Shown here: one piece after another, positions 1 through 10,799 of the stretch
Layout of the letters: each line of letters starts with the position of its first letter
How positions within the stretch are numbered: the first letter of the stretch is position 1
Origin: Adiantum capillus-veneris
Taxonomy: Eukaryota; Streptophyta; Polypodiopsida; Polypodiales; Pteridaceae
Reading direction: 5' to 3'
Assembly: GCA_014529385.2 (NCBI GenBank)
Contig: CM043943.1
Coordinates: forward strand, 106,118,355 to 106,182,354
Length of the DNA stretch: 64,000 nt
Program-made: the position numbers and the translations under genes
The notes under the pieces: model-generated
What the model saw: only the letters and a program-made list of their open reading frames with translations
Database searches by the model: none
Told to the model about the DNA's origin: nothing

Positions 1-1
1 G

Positions 2-1279
2 GTATTTGCAGGACCGAAGTTTACTCTTAAGAAAGCAGCAGAGGCTAGATTGTCCAGATTCTCTGCGTCCTTGGGAGGGTTGGAGAGGATGTGTTCACAA
101 GTGCAATTTCAGGAACCACGAACAAAACTTTGGCTCTTTGATACTGTGGTGGCTTCGGCTATGCTCTATGGGGTCCAGATTTGGGGACCATCTGTGGATC
201 AGGATAATTGGAAGCCAATGGAGAGACCTTTGGTATCTATGATTTCCCGAATGATTAGAGCCAAGGCCTCCGTACCACACGCGATTATCCGAGCGGAACT
301 AGCTGCCCCTCCGATAGAAATTGAAGCTCTTACCAGATCAGTGTCCTTTATACATGGTTGTGGATACAAATAATTGCCGCTATACCAGATTGGCCCTCGA
401 ATCCTCTCGACAGTTAGCAATGAAAGGGGATACATCATGCTGGTATGCGCAACTGTCTTCGTGGTTTCAGAGACACGGGTTCAGAAAGAAAAGATTACCC
501 CCCTTCCAATACTCTCTTGCGGCTCCATCACTGGCAATTACACGAAAGGAGATTAATAAAATCATCCGTCAGGATCTTATACAGTTGGATACTAAGAGGA
601 CATGGGTAGACCCTACACAAGAATTGGGCACGAAGATGGCCGACTACAAAGAAAACTTCCTACAGCTATCTGAAGATGGATTTGTGATTCGCCCGAGCTA
701 CATGGATACCCACCTGTCTCATGGTTTGAGATGTGCTATTGGTCAGATTCGTACATCCTCACACCAGCTGGAAATTGAATTTGGCAGATTTAGGGGAATC
801 CCACCTGAGAGCAGAATTTGCAAGTTATGCGGAATGGAACCGGAGACAGAATAGCACTACATATGCCATTGCACCGTATACTATGAGATACGTGGGCGTT
901 TCCATTGCCTATTTAAAGAAGGCTTTGGACCTCTAGATAAAGTCATGCAATACCAAGATCACAGATGCTTAGGCTTGTACCTACTGGAAATACATTGGCA
1001 CAGGGATAATCTAATGAGAAGACAAAGAGCACTACAGCCTTAGAGGCAGATCACAGATTTCTTCGGATCGAGAGAAGCAGGAGGGGAAGGAGAAGCAAGA
1101 GACCAGCAACCAGCACAAAGGAGTACCCACATCCATACCAAAGGCACCCTCATTGACAGGGCGATTGAGCTTAGGAAATCGAGACGACCACGACCGAGAT
1201 GCAGAAGCACACTTCACCGGAGGAGACTACAACAAAGGATTAGAAGCATTCTAGCCAGACAGCCAGAATGCTCCTAAGA
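2..1279 (+). pseudogene. LINE (non-LTR) reverse transcriptase, 3' end of ORF2, broken
   Basis: Readable in frame 2 from the window edge to about 345, then in the frame of base 321 to about 1278. The first part reads as the region after the RT catalytic core (MLYGVQIWGP, RPLVSMISRMIRAK, AELAAPPIEIEALTR). The second part ends in a zinc-finger-like motif, RICKLCGMEPETE, then after a stop HYICHC, which matches the Cys/His finger near the C terminus of plant LINE ORF2 proteins. A long basic Arg-rich tail follows. There is one frameshift near 345 and stops near 852 and 1038, so the copy is dead. The RT catalytic motif and endonuclease would lie upstream, outside the window. Family assignment is from remembered motif style; no search was run. 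Confidence 0.75.
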
Positions 1280-1448
1280 AGTTTATTCAATACTTTGTAT
1301 TTAGTTTTTCACATTTATTTTCACACTTTCACACTTTTCACACTTAGTACTTTAGTACTAAGGTACCCAGACTTTGTAACAGATTCACCACTTTTGTATC
1401 AGTTTGGTCTCATAGGTCATTCTGACCTTTTTGAAGACGTTAATATAA

Positions 1449-1465
1449 CATTTCATTTCATTTCA

Positions 1466-1524
<59 letters not shown>
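1449..1524 (+). repeat. LINE 3' tail: ATTTC repeats running into (TC)28
   Basis: After a non-coding 3' region (1280-1448) the sequence becomes ATTTC repeats and then an uninterrupted TC dinucleotide tract from about 1469 to 1524. Short terminal repeats are usual at LINE 3' ends, so the pentamer repeats probably mark the end of the LINE copy. The TC tract may have grown from them. Confidence 0.6.
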
Positions 1525-1530
<6 letters not shown>

Positions 1531-1601
1531 GCTGTTTGCAGTTTTCTCACATGTGTTGATGTAGATCTTCAGCTTGAAGTGTCCAAGTCTATTAAAGTGG
1601 T

Positions 1602-1616
1602 ATCAAAGCTCAAGTG
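1602..1616 (+). other. Primer-binding-site-like motif of a 5'-truncated LTR element
   Basis: TGGTATCAAAGCTCA resembles the initiator-Met tRNA complement TGGTATCAGAGC used by many plant LTR retrotransposons. It sits 13 bases before an ATG at 1629 that opens the gag-like relic. The LTR expected upstream is missing or cut off by the LINE tail and TC tract. Confidence 0.5.
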
Positions 1617-1628
1617 ATTCTTCTACTA

Positions 1629-2810
1629 TGGAGAATCCAATCCCTTTTCCCACAACATACATGAATTCTCGCAGTGAATCCGGTGAAGAAAGAGCTGTTC
1701 CACCGACTCTCCGACTTCGTGAGGATGAAGTCAACCCCAACCCTAATGGGGGATTAGCAGATACCAACGGAACTTCTAACGGGGGCAGACCTTCCTCCAA
1801 GGAATATGGGAAAGAGCATGGCCCATACCCGACCTGGAGATCTCGATAGCGTCAAGTTGACACTTGTGCCAAAAGAATGATCAAGTACTCAAGGACCCAA
1901 AGTAAGCACCCGCTTGACGAGGTTCGTTCACGATGGCGCGATGCCACTCTTCCTCTCTCAAGTCTACTATGAAGAAGAAAGCATATCCGAGTGCAAAAAA
2001 GCAAAAGTTGTACTCGCAAAAAGAATTTGATGACACCCTTGAGCACAGGGTCGGCAAATTGATGAAGACAATGAAGAGTTCTCAGAAGAAGATCCATTCA
2101 GTAGATTACCCCAGCTATTTGGGTCAAAATTCTACTTTGAGGATGATCCCAGTTCTCTTTCTTCGAGGATGATCCTAGTTCTCCTCTTTCTTCGACTCCA
2201 GCGAGGAGGACAGGAAGCTCCGAAAGCGGAGAAAGACTCAGAAGAACAAGAGAAGCAAGAAAACCAAGAAAATCAGATCCCACAAAAAGTCTAGAAGGCA
2301 CTGCAAGCATTCTGACAATTCCGACGAGGATAAGCCATCGTCTAACGGTTCTGACTCTGACAAGCCAATGTACGGGAAGAAGAGAAGACAGTTCCACTAT
2401 CTAAATCAGTATGCAAGAAGACCAAGGATTTCAAGGAGGGTGGGCAAGCACTCAAGTTTGACACGTTTTCATGCTACAAGGACAGCTATCGAGCCCTTGC
2501 ATTCATACAGCAGTTTGACATGTCTTTTCGGGAGGCCGTTTCTCAGAACATTCCAAAGTACGAAGGGCAGCTTCTTATCTGAAAAGTAACGCCTAAACAA
2601 GGTGGTCTACCCTACTGTTGCGCACGGAAGCACCTACAAAATTCAGACACGTCTTCACTTCAGCATGGCTTATAGAAGTGTATGAGGAGGATGTCATCAC
2701 GGCTTGACATCATCTGCAGATGACAAAAGAAGATGCCTTGGGTACTTATTGCTAGAGGTTTTGGGATACTTTTCTACCAGTAGCCTCATCAAAAAAAAGA
2801 GGGCGGGACA
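1629..2810 (+). pseudogene. Ty3/Gypsy gag relic
   Basis: Starts at an ATG (MENPIPFPTTYMNSRSESGE) after the primer-site motif and then passes through all three frames. The recognisable gag core is near 2450-2570: KFDTFSCYKDSYRALAFIQQ, followed by FDMSF, closely like ALAFIQQFDAAFG in the better preserved gag at 17.8 kb. Near 2690-2790 a further piece reads DVITA, a stop, HHLQMTKEDALGTYCWRFWD, which fits the end of the gag alpha-helical core. Serine/lysine-rich low-complexity sequence fills 2150-2400. Many stops and frameshifts; no zinc knuckle found. It is probably the same broad lineage as the 17.8-kb element. Confidence 0.55.
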
Positions 2811-3019
2811 ACAAGTGGGGACGGGAAGCCCAAAAATGGGCGTCCCCTGTAACTATGAGCAACCCCTCTGCGTTTAACATTCAAAGTGACAATATGTAGA
2901 TCCAATGATGAATCTGAATCCTCAAAGGCATACATCAACCGTGTCAAACAACAAAAAGACTAAGGATCAATGTCGAGCCCTCTTGATCCCTGGCCGAAGC
3001 CATGGAACAAGAGCTAATG

Positions 3020-3388
3020 CATAGTTGCCACGGAGTTTCGAAACGTTTCGTTTGAAACGAGTTTCGAAGCGGTTTTGTCCGAGAAAGAAACGCCAAAACA
3101 GAAGTTTCGTGCAAACTAAAGAAATGTACGTAAGTTTAAGTGGTATAAGCTGAGATCTTAGACATGAAAAAGAGGGAAAATATGACTAACTTTCATCATT
3201 AGAAGCAAGACAGAAGCTACATTTATGAGATTGAGGATTTCATGACATTAAAAAATCAACACTATAGCCTGACGTGCGAAAACTTACAAGCCTTGACTTT
3301 ACCTTTGAAACATCCAAACTCATACAGAAACGTTTCTAAAACGTTTCGTAGGTTTCATGAGTGAAGAAACGCGTTTCTTGGCAACACT
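3020..3388. mobile_element. MULE-type MITE candidate with 9-bp target-site duplication
   Basis: GAGCTAATG occurs at 3011-3019 and again at 3389-3397, exactly flanking a 369-bp unit with no ORF. The ends are related as imperfect inverted repeats: AGTTGCCA near the left end, and TGGCAAC near the right end (GTTGCCA when read inward). Both ends carry several GAAAC/GTTTC palindromes, such as GTTTCGAAACGTTTCG at the left and AAACGCGTTTC at the right. A 9-bp duplication is typical of Mutator-like elements. The terminal repeats are short and offset by a base, so the class call is moderate. Confidence 0.6.
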
Positions 3389-3397
3389 GAGCTAATG

Positions 3398-4667
3398 GAA
3401 GCACATCCTCATCATATGATAGTGATCGTGGGCGCTATCCTCAAGCAAAGGAGCAAGTAGCTGTAAATCAAGAACCAAAGTAGTATGAAGAGCATCCCAG
3501 TGTGGAAACTCCTACCAACTCTAACCGTACTAGCATGGTGCGAGGGATCACAGATGTATAGTCCACATACTGGACCATTGGTAAACAGTAACAATCCTTT
3601 GTGTGGAGCCACTGTATAGCTCCTATACTTTGTGCAAGCCTGTCAGTAGTAATGCATGAATGCAGCTTGCCCAAGTTTGGATAGCCTGCAAATTATGTCG
3701 TAGAACAAAATCCATGACTGAAACCTTTGTCCATGTCTCCGTGCCAGCAAAAGGTAGGGAGAAGGAGAGCATGGGACTATGCCTACTACCTAGAATAGAG
3801 CGTGCCTTCTGGGCACGCCATAAAATGTACTACCGAGGACCAATGCTATCACCACTATACTCAGCTCTAGAAAATTGCCAAGCTACCAATGCATTAGCTA
3901 TGAAGGATCGAGGAACATAAGGGGGGGGTAGCGCACACAATAGAGGTGGAGAGGATGGAGTGGCATGGGTGAGGGTGGGTGGACTAGGGTGGGAGGCAGG
4001 TGGTGAGGGTGCTGCAATGCCACTGGGTGGAGGCGGAAGGGGGGGAGGGACTTGTGAAGATGGCAGAGGTGGGACGTCAGTCTCCATAGCTAAAGTGTAA
4101 GGTAGCCCTGGGCGGATGCCGTGAAGTAGAGGATATGTCTGGTAGTGGCTGGTCCGGTGGAGTAGCTAAAACGTGTGAGATTGTTGCAGACACAGGTTGT
4201 CGAGGTGGTGGGTGTGGTGTTGCAGGATGTTGTGCCCTCTGAAAGGCATGACGGCAAAGGGCCTTCAGTCAACCAAAATGTGTGCAGAATATTGTCTTTG
4301 TGCACCTAGGTGATGTGAATCTAAAAGTGAAGAGATTTAGTAAGTCAAGACATCCGTGAGGGATCAGCGCGATTTGGATGTGATTGCTAAATAATTCATA
4401 AATATCATGATTCATATTTGAGAACTCAACAAGGATAATGATATGAATGTGATTGTACTTGTTTAGTCTCTGGGTAATAGGCCTTTGTACATCCCAAACG
4501 GTCTCTTTGTAGACAGTATATAGCCACTTTTTGTGCCAAACAAAAAGAGTGATCGCCTTCGATTACGCCTGCAAAACAGACCATGAACAACTCTATGCAC
4601 ACATGCATTTTTGACTAAGCAAACCATGCACTAGCAGAAATACACATGTCAGAGGCACATATCTTCC
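3398..4667. other. No gene recognised; includes a G-rich degenerate stretch
   Basis: ORFs here are short and low-complexity. From about 3919 to 4090 the + strand is G-rich with repeated GGTGG/GGGTGG words (GGGGGGG at 3921-3927). This makes the opposite strand appear to encode a proline-rich protein with no credible domain. The rest is unassigned sequence. Confidence 0.5.
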
Positions 4668-4850
4668 AATGCTGCACCAAGTGTGCTTCTCAAACCGAGC
4701 CTTATTTGCTTAATGTTGCACCCTATAGGCTGCCCAAACTAAGCTACATATCTTCTGAATGATGCACCCTGTGTGCTGCCCAAACTGAGCCACATAGTTG
4801 CCTAATGTTGCACCCTATGGTGCCCAAACAGAGCCACATGTCTGCCTCAA
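4668..4850 (+). repeat. Minisatellite, about 46 bp x 4
   Basis: Four imperfect copies start at AATGNTGCACC at about 4668, 4712, 4758 and 4804 (steps of 44, 46, 46). Each contains CTGCCCAAACTGAGCCACAT or a close variant. No coding potential is evident. Confidence 0.8.
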
Positions 4851-5691
4851 ATGGGTCTAGCTGGCCTGCGCCAGTTTGGTCCCCCAAGCTGGCTTGCAAT
4901 GAGGAATCGAGGCTAGTATACAGGCATGCAAATGTTCCGGCTCAGCAGCTGCAGCCACCCAACATCAATAGTGGCCAGGTTTTGGCACACACTCAAGCAT
5001 ACTACACTTCCAGCAGATTGTGGTTCCACAGTCCCAAAGTGACAGAAGACTGGCTGCTCATGCTGCTAGCTGAAGCGGATACGCAGCAGCTAGATGCCTC
5101 AGAATGAAGCTTTCAACCATTAGGCAATGACTGCCCCAAGCTTGCGATACTGAAACGGACAGAACACCCCTCAATCAGCTAGTAATACCATGCAAAGAGC
5201 TTCTGTGGAGCAGCCAGATTTTTGTAGCAAGACACTCTCATCACGGTGAACGAAGAAATGCCCCAGGGGATTCACTAGCTCCCTGGTCTGACCCTAGTTC
5301 CGACCCATGGCTTCTTTGGTCAACAAAATACCCAAAAACAATGGAGGCTGCTGTCCAATGGTTCCCATTCTCCTTTCTCTTCTTTCTCAGTGATCTTACC
5401 AGCCTGGCTGTGCCAAGAGGGCTGCTAGCATTCCCAAGGGGCTCCCCATGGCTGAAAACAGCTGATTTCCATCATCATGTGACTCCCGCCAACATCAAAA
5501 CACCACATGCAAGATTCCATGGAAATGGGAAGTAGAAAAGACATACCAAACTCCCCACCACTGGATGGCATGTGCCCCCTTGTCCACTTCTCCCACTAGT
5601 AGCGTCCTATACCACCCTATTCAGGTTGGACCATCACAATCCCCCAAGGTTTTGTGCATGTAGCCATGTCCATGTAAGCGAGCAGGAAGCT
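4851..5691. other. No gene recognised; possible internal region of a minus-strand LTR element
   Basis: Short ORFs only. It lies on the internal side of the minus-strand primer site at 5692-5703, so it may be leader sequence of that element together with the minisatellite. No gag or pol motif was seen on either strand. Confidence 0.4.
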
Positions 5692-5703
5692 GCTCTGATA
5701 CCA
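5692..5703 (-). other. Primer-binding site, initiator-Met type, minus strand
   Basis: The minus strand reads TGGTATCAGAGC, an exact match to the usual plant initiator-Met tRNA complement. It is one base inside a sequence ending in CA at 5705, as expected just downstream of a 5' LTR. Confidence 0.7.
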
Positions 5704-5704
5704 A

Positions 5705-6018
5705 TGTTATTGCTCCCAAAGGATCCATCCCCCACACATGACATGACACAAGCCAAACACCACATAGAACAACATAAAGGATAGACATCTGACTCGCCTC
5801 TCAGCCATAGAGAAGAACTAGCTCACCCCCGAGCTTGGAAGCTTGCAACGGGCCTGCAACTACTTTGGTCTAGCGCCTTACCTCAAGGACTGGTGCCCCA
5901 TACCACCAGCCCACACCCTAGCTTCGGTGTCGGGCAAGCACTGCCAAGGATCTATGGTCCATCATAGATAGCTCACAAATGAGCCCAGGGTCCTCCCTTC
6001 CACTAAGGGTGTGTTACA
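5705..6018 (-). mobile_element. LTR of a minus-strand LTR retrotransposon (outer edge tentative)
   Basis: The inner edge is fixed by the primer site: minus strand ...GCAATAACA then T then TGGTATCAGAGC. The outer edge is proposed at a minus-strand TGTAACAC (6018), giving about 314 bp with TG...CA ends. No partner LTR was recognised to the left, so this may be an orphaned 5' end. Confidence 0.4.
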
Positions 6019-6819
6019 CTTTGCGCCGGTTCACACTCGTCAGACATTGCTCAAGCCCCCATCCTGATGTCTAAGGACATAATACAAGATCTCCAAGAAG
6101 CACAAAGCTGAGGGTAAAACCACTGGATTAGTAAAGGCGTCAGGATATGTGCAGACAGGGAGATTAAGAAGCTAAAGAGGTGTAGGACTCCAGGATTGGA
6201 GTGTGTATGTGTTAGAGAGAGAGAAACAGAGAATCATATTGACACCATGGAAGAGATGTACACTGATCATCCCGCTAACACTAGAATAAAGAGGCCACAA
6301 AAGTACCCACTCTTACTTATGGGACACTAATCAAGGATCTTTTTTATTTTTCTCTTATGAGAATGCAGAAACAATAAAGAAATGCTAGGAGAAGATGTGA
6401 CAAAACAATGTCGGGTCAGGAAAATCAGATTTGATGGAAGATCGCACCCAAAGAGTCGGGAATGCCATCCACCAGCACCCTAACAAAAGTTTTATGCACA
6501 GTGCAAGTATGGATCACGCTTTTATGCTGCTAGAAACTACGATAAAGCACGTTGTATGTGCAAGTTGATATAAATTTCCAGTGCTTAAGCATGTGTAATC
6601 CGCTCCCTTGAACACACGTTCATCATCTTGATAGATTGTAGCTACATTCTCATGTGTATAACGTGGGGGTGGTAGACGGTGGAAGATCTGTGATTTCTGC
6701 TTAGATAAACAATACCGCGTCTACTAGTGATTTTGAGCGTTCCAAAATCAGCAGAACAATGGCATTCTATTTCTCGACTTGGGCGTCGAAAAATAGGTGT
6801 GGTCAGGCGACACGGGTGA

Positions 6820-6862
<43 letters not shown>

Positions 6863-7282
6863 CACACACATGAGTGATCCACTCGCCATACCTGGTTCAG
6901 CAAGACAGCTGGAGTAGTCGAAAATGCAGAGGACGGAAGCTGCCGCGCAAGACAAGAGGATTGGGAGGGTCGCGACTATTTGCGTACCTTTGAAAGCATT
7001 TGAAAGGTGGCGACGTATAAAAGAGCACGTTATAAACTACGAGCTGATTCGCACCAAAAAAATTAAAAGGTAATCCTGATTCAAAGATTCCCTCAACAAC
7101 AATAATAGAAATGGGCAATGATGAGGCACATAGATTTGCCACGGTATTGGTTGGGAAAGACGCATACAACATTGAGAGAAAGAGAGAGAGAGAGAGAACA
7201 CTTTAAAGAGAGAAAAAACGCTAAAGGGAACATAAAAGGGAAAAAAAACACAAATATACCAATGTGAAGTTGACCACCTCTT
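6019..7282. other. No gene recognised; two short microsatellites
   Basis: Unassigned sequence with a (CT)n tract at about 6825-6859 and a (GA)n tract at about 7173-7198. ORFs are short and without recognisable motifs. Confidence 0.5.
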
Positions 7283-7676
7283 TAGGGTAGAGGAGCCAGT
7301 AAAAAGACGTGTCCCTTTTTAGGGACCTATCGACCCCCAAATATAAAGACAATGATGCACGATTTCTAAGGCGTAAGACATCAATTGCAGGCGTGGTTAA
7401 ATTGGCTGAGGAAAGATCTTCGTCGTTCGATTGCGTGTTCGAGTCTTGTTGGCAGTGGCGCTTGCTCCTTTGGTACCCGAATTTTTTACACAGGAATCTG
7501 TGATCAGTGCCGATCTTTGCCTGTGGAGCTTTGTTCGGGTTGCAGTTTTTGTTGGAGACTCTTGCTGCGCACCACTTTCATTTGCGCCCATCCATGCTCG
7601 AAATGTTGCAGCAGCAACAGAGCTCTCGCAATTGATGGCGCAACTTCAGCGTCTCTAAACTAGCTCCTCTACCCTA
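7283..7676. mobile_element. Terminal-inverted-repeat element (MITE candidate), 394 bp
   Basis: The left end TAGGGTAGAGGAGCCAGT (7283-7300) is matched by the reverse complement of the right end, TAGGGTAGAGGAGCTAGT, with one mismatch in 18. Similarity continues to about 30 bp (GACG at both ends near position 25-28). Read as TA plus GGGTAGAGG, the unit is flanked by TA on both sides; no longer target duplication was found. The superfamily is therefore open (TA-type Tc1/mariner-like, PIF-like or other). No transposase is encoded. Inside, GTGTTCGAGTC near 7429-7439 resembles a tRNA B-box. Confidence 0.55.
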
Positions 7677-8391
7677 TATGGACACAAAAGGTATTTTGAC
7701 TTTCCACCTTTATATGTCTTTTGACTTTTCACCTTCATCTGTCTTTTCAGTTCTTCAACTCACACTTCACTTATGTTTTGAAAGAATTTTTATTTTTCTG
7801 AGATTGCGGAGACCTAATAGCAAGAACAAGAATGAACTGTTTGAACATCGAGTCCCGCCACCTAATGTTATCAAACAATTTTTCAAAACAGTAAATAGGA
7901 AAAACAAGCACTTGCTATGACATTTGATAGGAATCACTCCCCACCCCCCCCCCCCCCCCCCCCCACCCCCAAAGATAACCTAGCTCTAAGCTCATTGTAT
8001 CTAACGATGCCAAATTTTCCACTATGTCATTAGACCATCAATGCGGTTCGATTATAATTGCAATGAGGACTGGTTATCTTTTTATTATGGTTCAATGTAT
8101 ACTTTCTACAGAAAGCTAAAGTTTTTCATCTCATGAGTCAATACAAATGTCCGGTTAGATTATGAAGATAGCTTTATAAGATGCCGCCAAACCTCATATT
8201 TGAAGGGCTTCGATCCTAGCAAACACAACCACCTCCTCTATATCCTTGCCTCACCACCATCACATGTTGAGCTCACCCACGACCAAAGACTAAGCGAAAA
8301 GAAGCACGTGCGCACATTCTCCTACAAAACCCTAGTTGATGGCATGCAACACACATTATGACTAGGGATTGGACCCTTGAAGACTTTCTTT
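7677..8391. other. No gene recognised; C21 homopolymer
   Basis: Contains an uninterrupted run of about 21 C at 7944-7964. Otherwise unassigned AT-rich sequence. Confidence 0.5.
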
Positions 8392-8625
8392 CTTAGCAAG
8401 CAAGGGAGCCCATGACACCTCTACAGCTAGTTATAGCAGTAGGAGACACCCTAAGAACGATGCGGTTAAATTTCGAGCGCTAATGCCTACGTGGGACAAG
8501 CAAAAGTTGTTGATTTTATTGATCTTCAAACTTTTTAAGCACTGCCACATAGACAGAAGCGCTCAAAATTTATCATTGCCCCCCTAAGAAGGAGGGGGCT
8601 AGCTTGGGAAGCAAGGGAATAGCTC
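8392..8625 (+). repeat. LTR-like dispersed repeat, inverted copy at 28.2-28.3 kb
   Basis: 8392-8455 (AAGCAAGGGAGCCCATGACA and onward to GACACCCTAAG) matches the reverse complement of 28259-28322 with few differences. 8586-8625 (AGCTTGGGAAGCAAGGG) matches the next part of that copy. About 130 bp of unrelated sequence lies between the two parts here. The direction fits a + strand LTR whose end lies near 10583. Confidence 0.55.
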
Positions 8626-10163
8626 AGGCATGACTATAAAAGCAGCCTTCTTCTCACCCTTTGGACGCAAAATTTGGATAAGGAGACTGTGTTGTTGTGG
8701 CAATTACATTGGTCAAGCATCCCCAAAGCTTTGTGAGACCAATAACTCCAAAGCATATTGAGATAATAGAATTGTTGCATTGATCTACTTCTATGTACTA
8801 TCTCCAAAATGCTGCTACAATCTTTTACTCTTACCTATTTAAAAATAGTTGGAAACGGCATGAATTCTACCTATTATAACCTATCCTATGATACTTGTAC
8901 ACACATGAAAGATGCTTTTGAATCAAAGCATATGTTTTACTTGTGCATCAAGGTGCTATTACTCATTTTGCATTCTATTTGTGCACTCTTATATGTTGGG
9001 TTACACATTTCTTGTTCATTCCCCCTTAAAAATTGAGAGAAGGAAATTAAATTGTCAAAAACCATATCATCAACTCCTTTAATTAAGATATCCGTGTACT
9101 TCCTATTTTAAGTTCTTGGTATGCATTAAGCCTATAGTGAAGGTACGTCATTGTCAACCATAAATGTGTGAAAATGCGCTCGATTGTGATTAGTGTATGA
9201 GTATTTGTACCTAATCTGCCATAAGTCTATGGTGTTGAAAAGCAACGTATGAGTGTTAGTACGATGTAACCATAAGTTGTTGGCATTAAAGTGAAACATG
9301 TTCTAACGTAGTTGTAATTATTTACCTTATTTTTCAATGGTTTCTTGATGTATTACTTCACAATTTATCAAGTTGATAAAGTATTAGTAGTGAAAAACAG
9401 CACCCTAAAGAATTTAATTTGGTGATTTTCATAATCATGAGACGTGGGAATGGTAAAGAGAAGGCACTTATAAACAAAGAAGTTCCAATCATGTCACAAA
9501 GTGATGCCATTGCTCACAAGGAGGTAGAAAATTCTTTCAGTTACATTATATTCATTACATCGAGAGTAGGAACAAAAAATCATTCTTAAAACACTGAGCT
9601 ACTCCCAAATGGAAACTACATCACTTTGAACCTTGTTATTTTCTTAGAGTTGAAGTACTAGTGGATGATGATATACACTCTAAAAGTAGAAGGAATGTTT
9701 GCTTAGGAAGGACTCTCTCGATCCTACTTCAAAGGTTCCAATATTGATTTAATCCGAACTCCCTTTTGATCACATGGAGGTATCTCGCGTTCTACGCAGG
9801 AGCCATGTATCTCTATACACAATGTTCATCCGTTTTATGAGATAGCTTAGTTCATTTCTATGAGCATATATTATGACTCACCCAATCATTTCCTCTAAGA
9901 GGTGTAGCATTTATTGGTTGTATGGGCAGCCAAGGACAACGGGTGGAGTAAACATCCACCGGATGAAGTTTCTACAATTCTCGAGTATTGGAATAAATAT
10001 GAAGTAGTATCAGATGTTGATTTTTTTCTAGGAAAGCTTGTTTGGTGCTGATTTTTACTATTTGAAAGGGTTATTTTAATGAACATGTGACAGTAACCAT
10101 AAAAAAGGAATTTTGTGTTGTGAACAACCTATTAGGAGTGACTAAGAAACAAGCTTAAAGTGT
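8626..10163. other. No gene recognised; sequence interrupting an LTR-like repeat
   Basis: In the inverted copy near 28.1-28.3 kb, the segments matching 8586-8625 and about 10430-10583 are nearly adjacent. This stretch, up to about 10.43 kb, therefore looks like an insertion, but its ends and identity were not resolved. AT-rich, with no protein motif found. Confidence 0.35.
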
Positions 10164-10583
10164 TGGTGTGGGGGTGGAAAGTGGGGACTAGCTCGGGTTT
10201 CCATGTCTATGGATGGGTAGGACTAATTAGTCGAGCAAATATCGACTCCCCTTTGTTTAGGAAAAAATAAATTAGAATTTCATTGTGCCAAGAGTCGAAA
10301 AACTCTTAGATGTTTATGTCTCTGGAAGCTATGGAAAAAAACGCATTTGAAGATCTTTGTTTTGGAAGACAAGAATAAGGAACACTTAACTCTTGCATTA
10401 GTTTCACGCTTTTCCTCTAGAACCCCTCTTTAATGGCTTAGACACGAGTTACTTTGTGACTAGAGCTTGTCCACTGGATTTGATTTGTCTTGACTATGCT
10501 TTCCAATAGATACGGTCTAGCAACATGTCAGGTGCCCTCCAATTTCCCAGTGGTTATGGTGACACGGGTGGGGACCTCTCACG
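10164..10583 (+). mobile_element. LTR 3' part of a Gypsy-like element
   Basis: Ends directly before a primer-site motif at 10584. 10453-10583 (TTACTTTGTGACTAGAGCTT onward) matches the reverse complement of about 28033-28170. 10164-10260 shows a looser match to 58272-58350 (GTGTGGGGTGG-like start, GGGTAGGACTAATTAGTCGA against GAGTGGACCTGATTATTCAG). Three places in this window thus carry one LTR family. Confidence 0.5.
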
Positions 10584-10596
10584 TGGTATCGAAGCC
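10584..10596 (+). other. Primer-binding-site-like motif
   Basis: TGGTATCGAAGCC follows the LTR-like sequence and resembles plant Gypsy primer sites of the Met type, with one or two changes. Confidence 0.5.
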
Positions 10597-10799
10597 TAGG
10601 TTATGGTTCTAGGATTCTTGTTTCCTTAAAGAAATGTGTTTTGTTTAGATAAGTATAGGATAGCATAACATAAAAAATTAATGTTTTAAGAGGATCCCAT
10701 TGTCGAATACCTCATAATATTCCAATTGATGTATGTTGTGGCTTGTAAGTTGCCTAAATATACATTTTGACGAGACGTAATCATATTATTAATGAAGGA

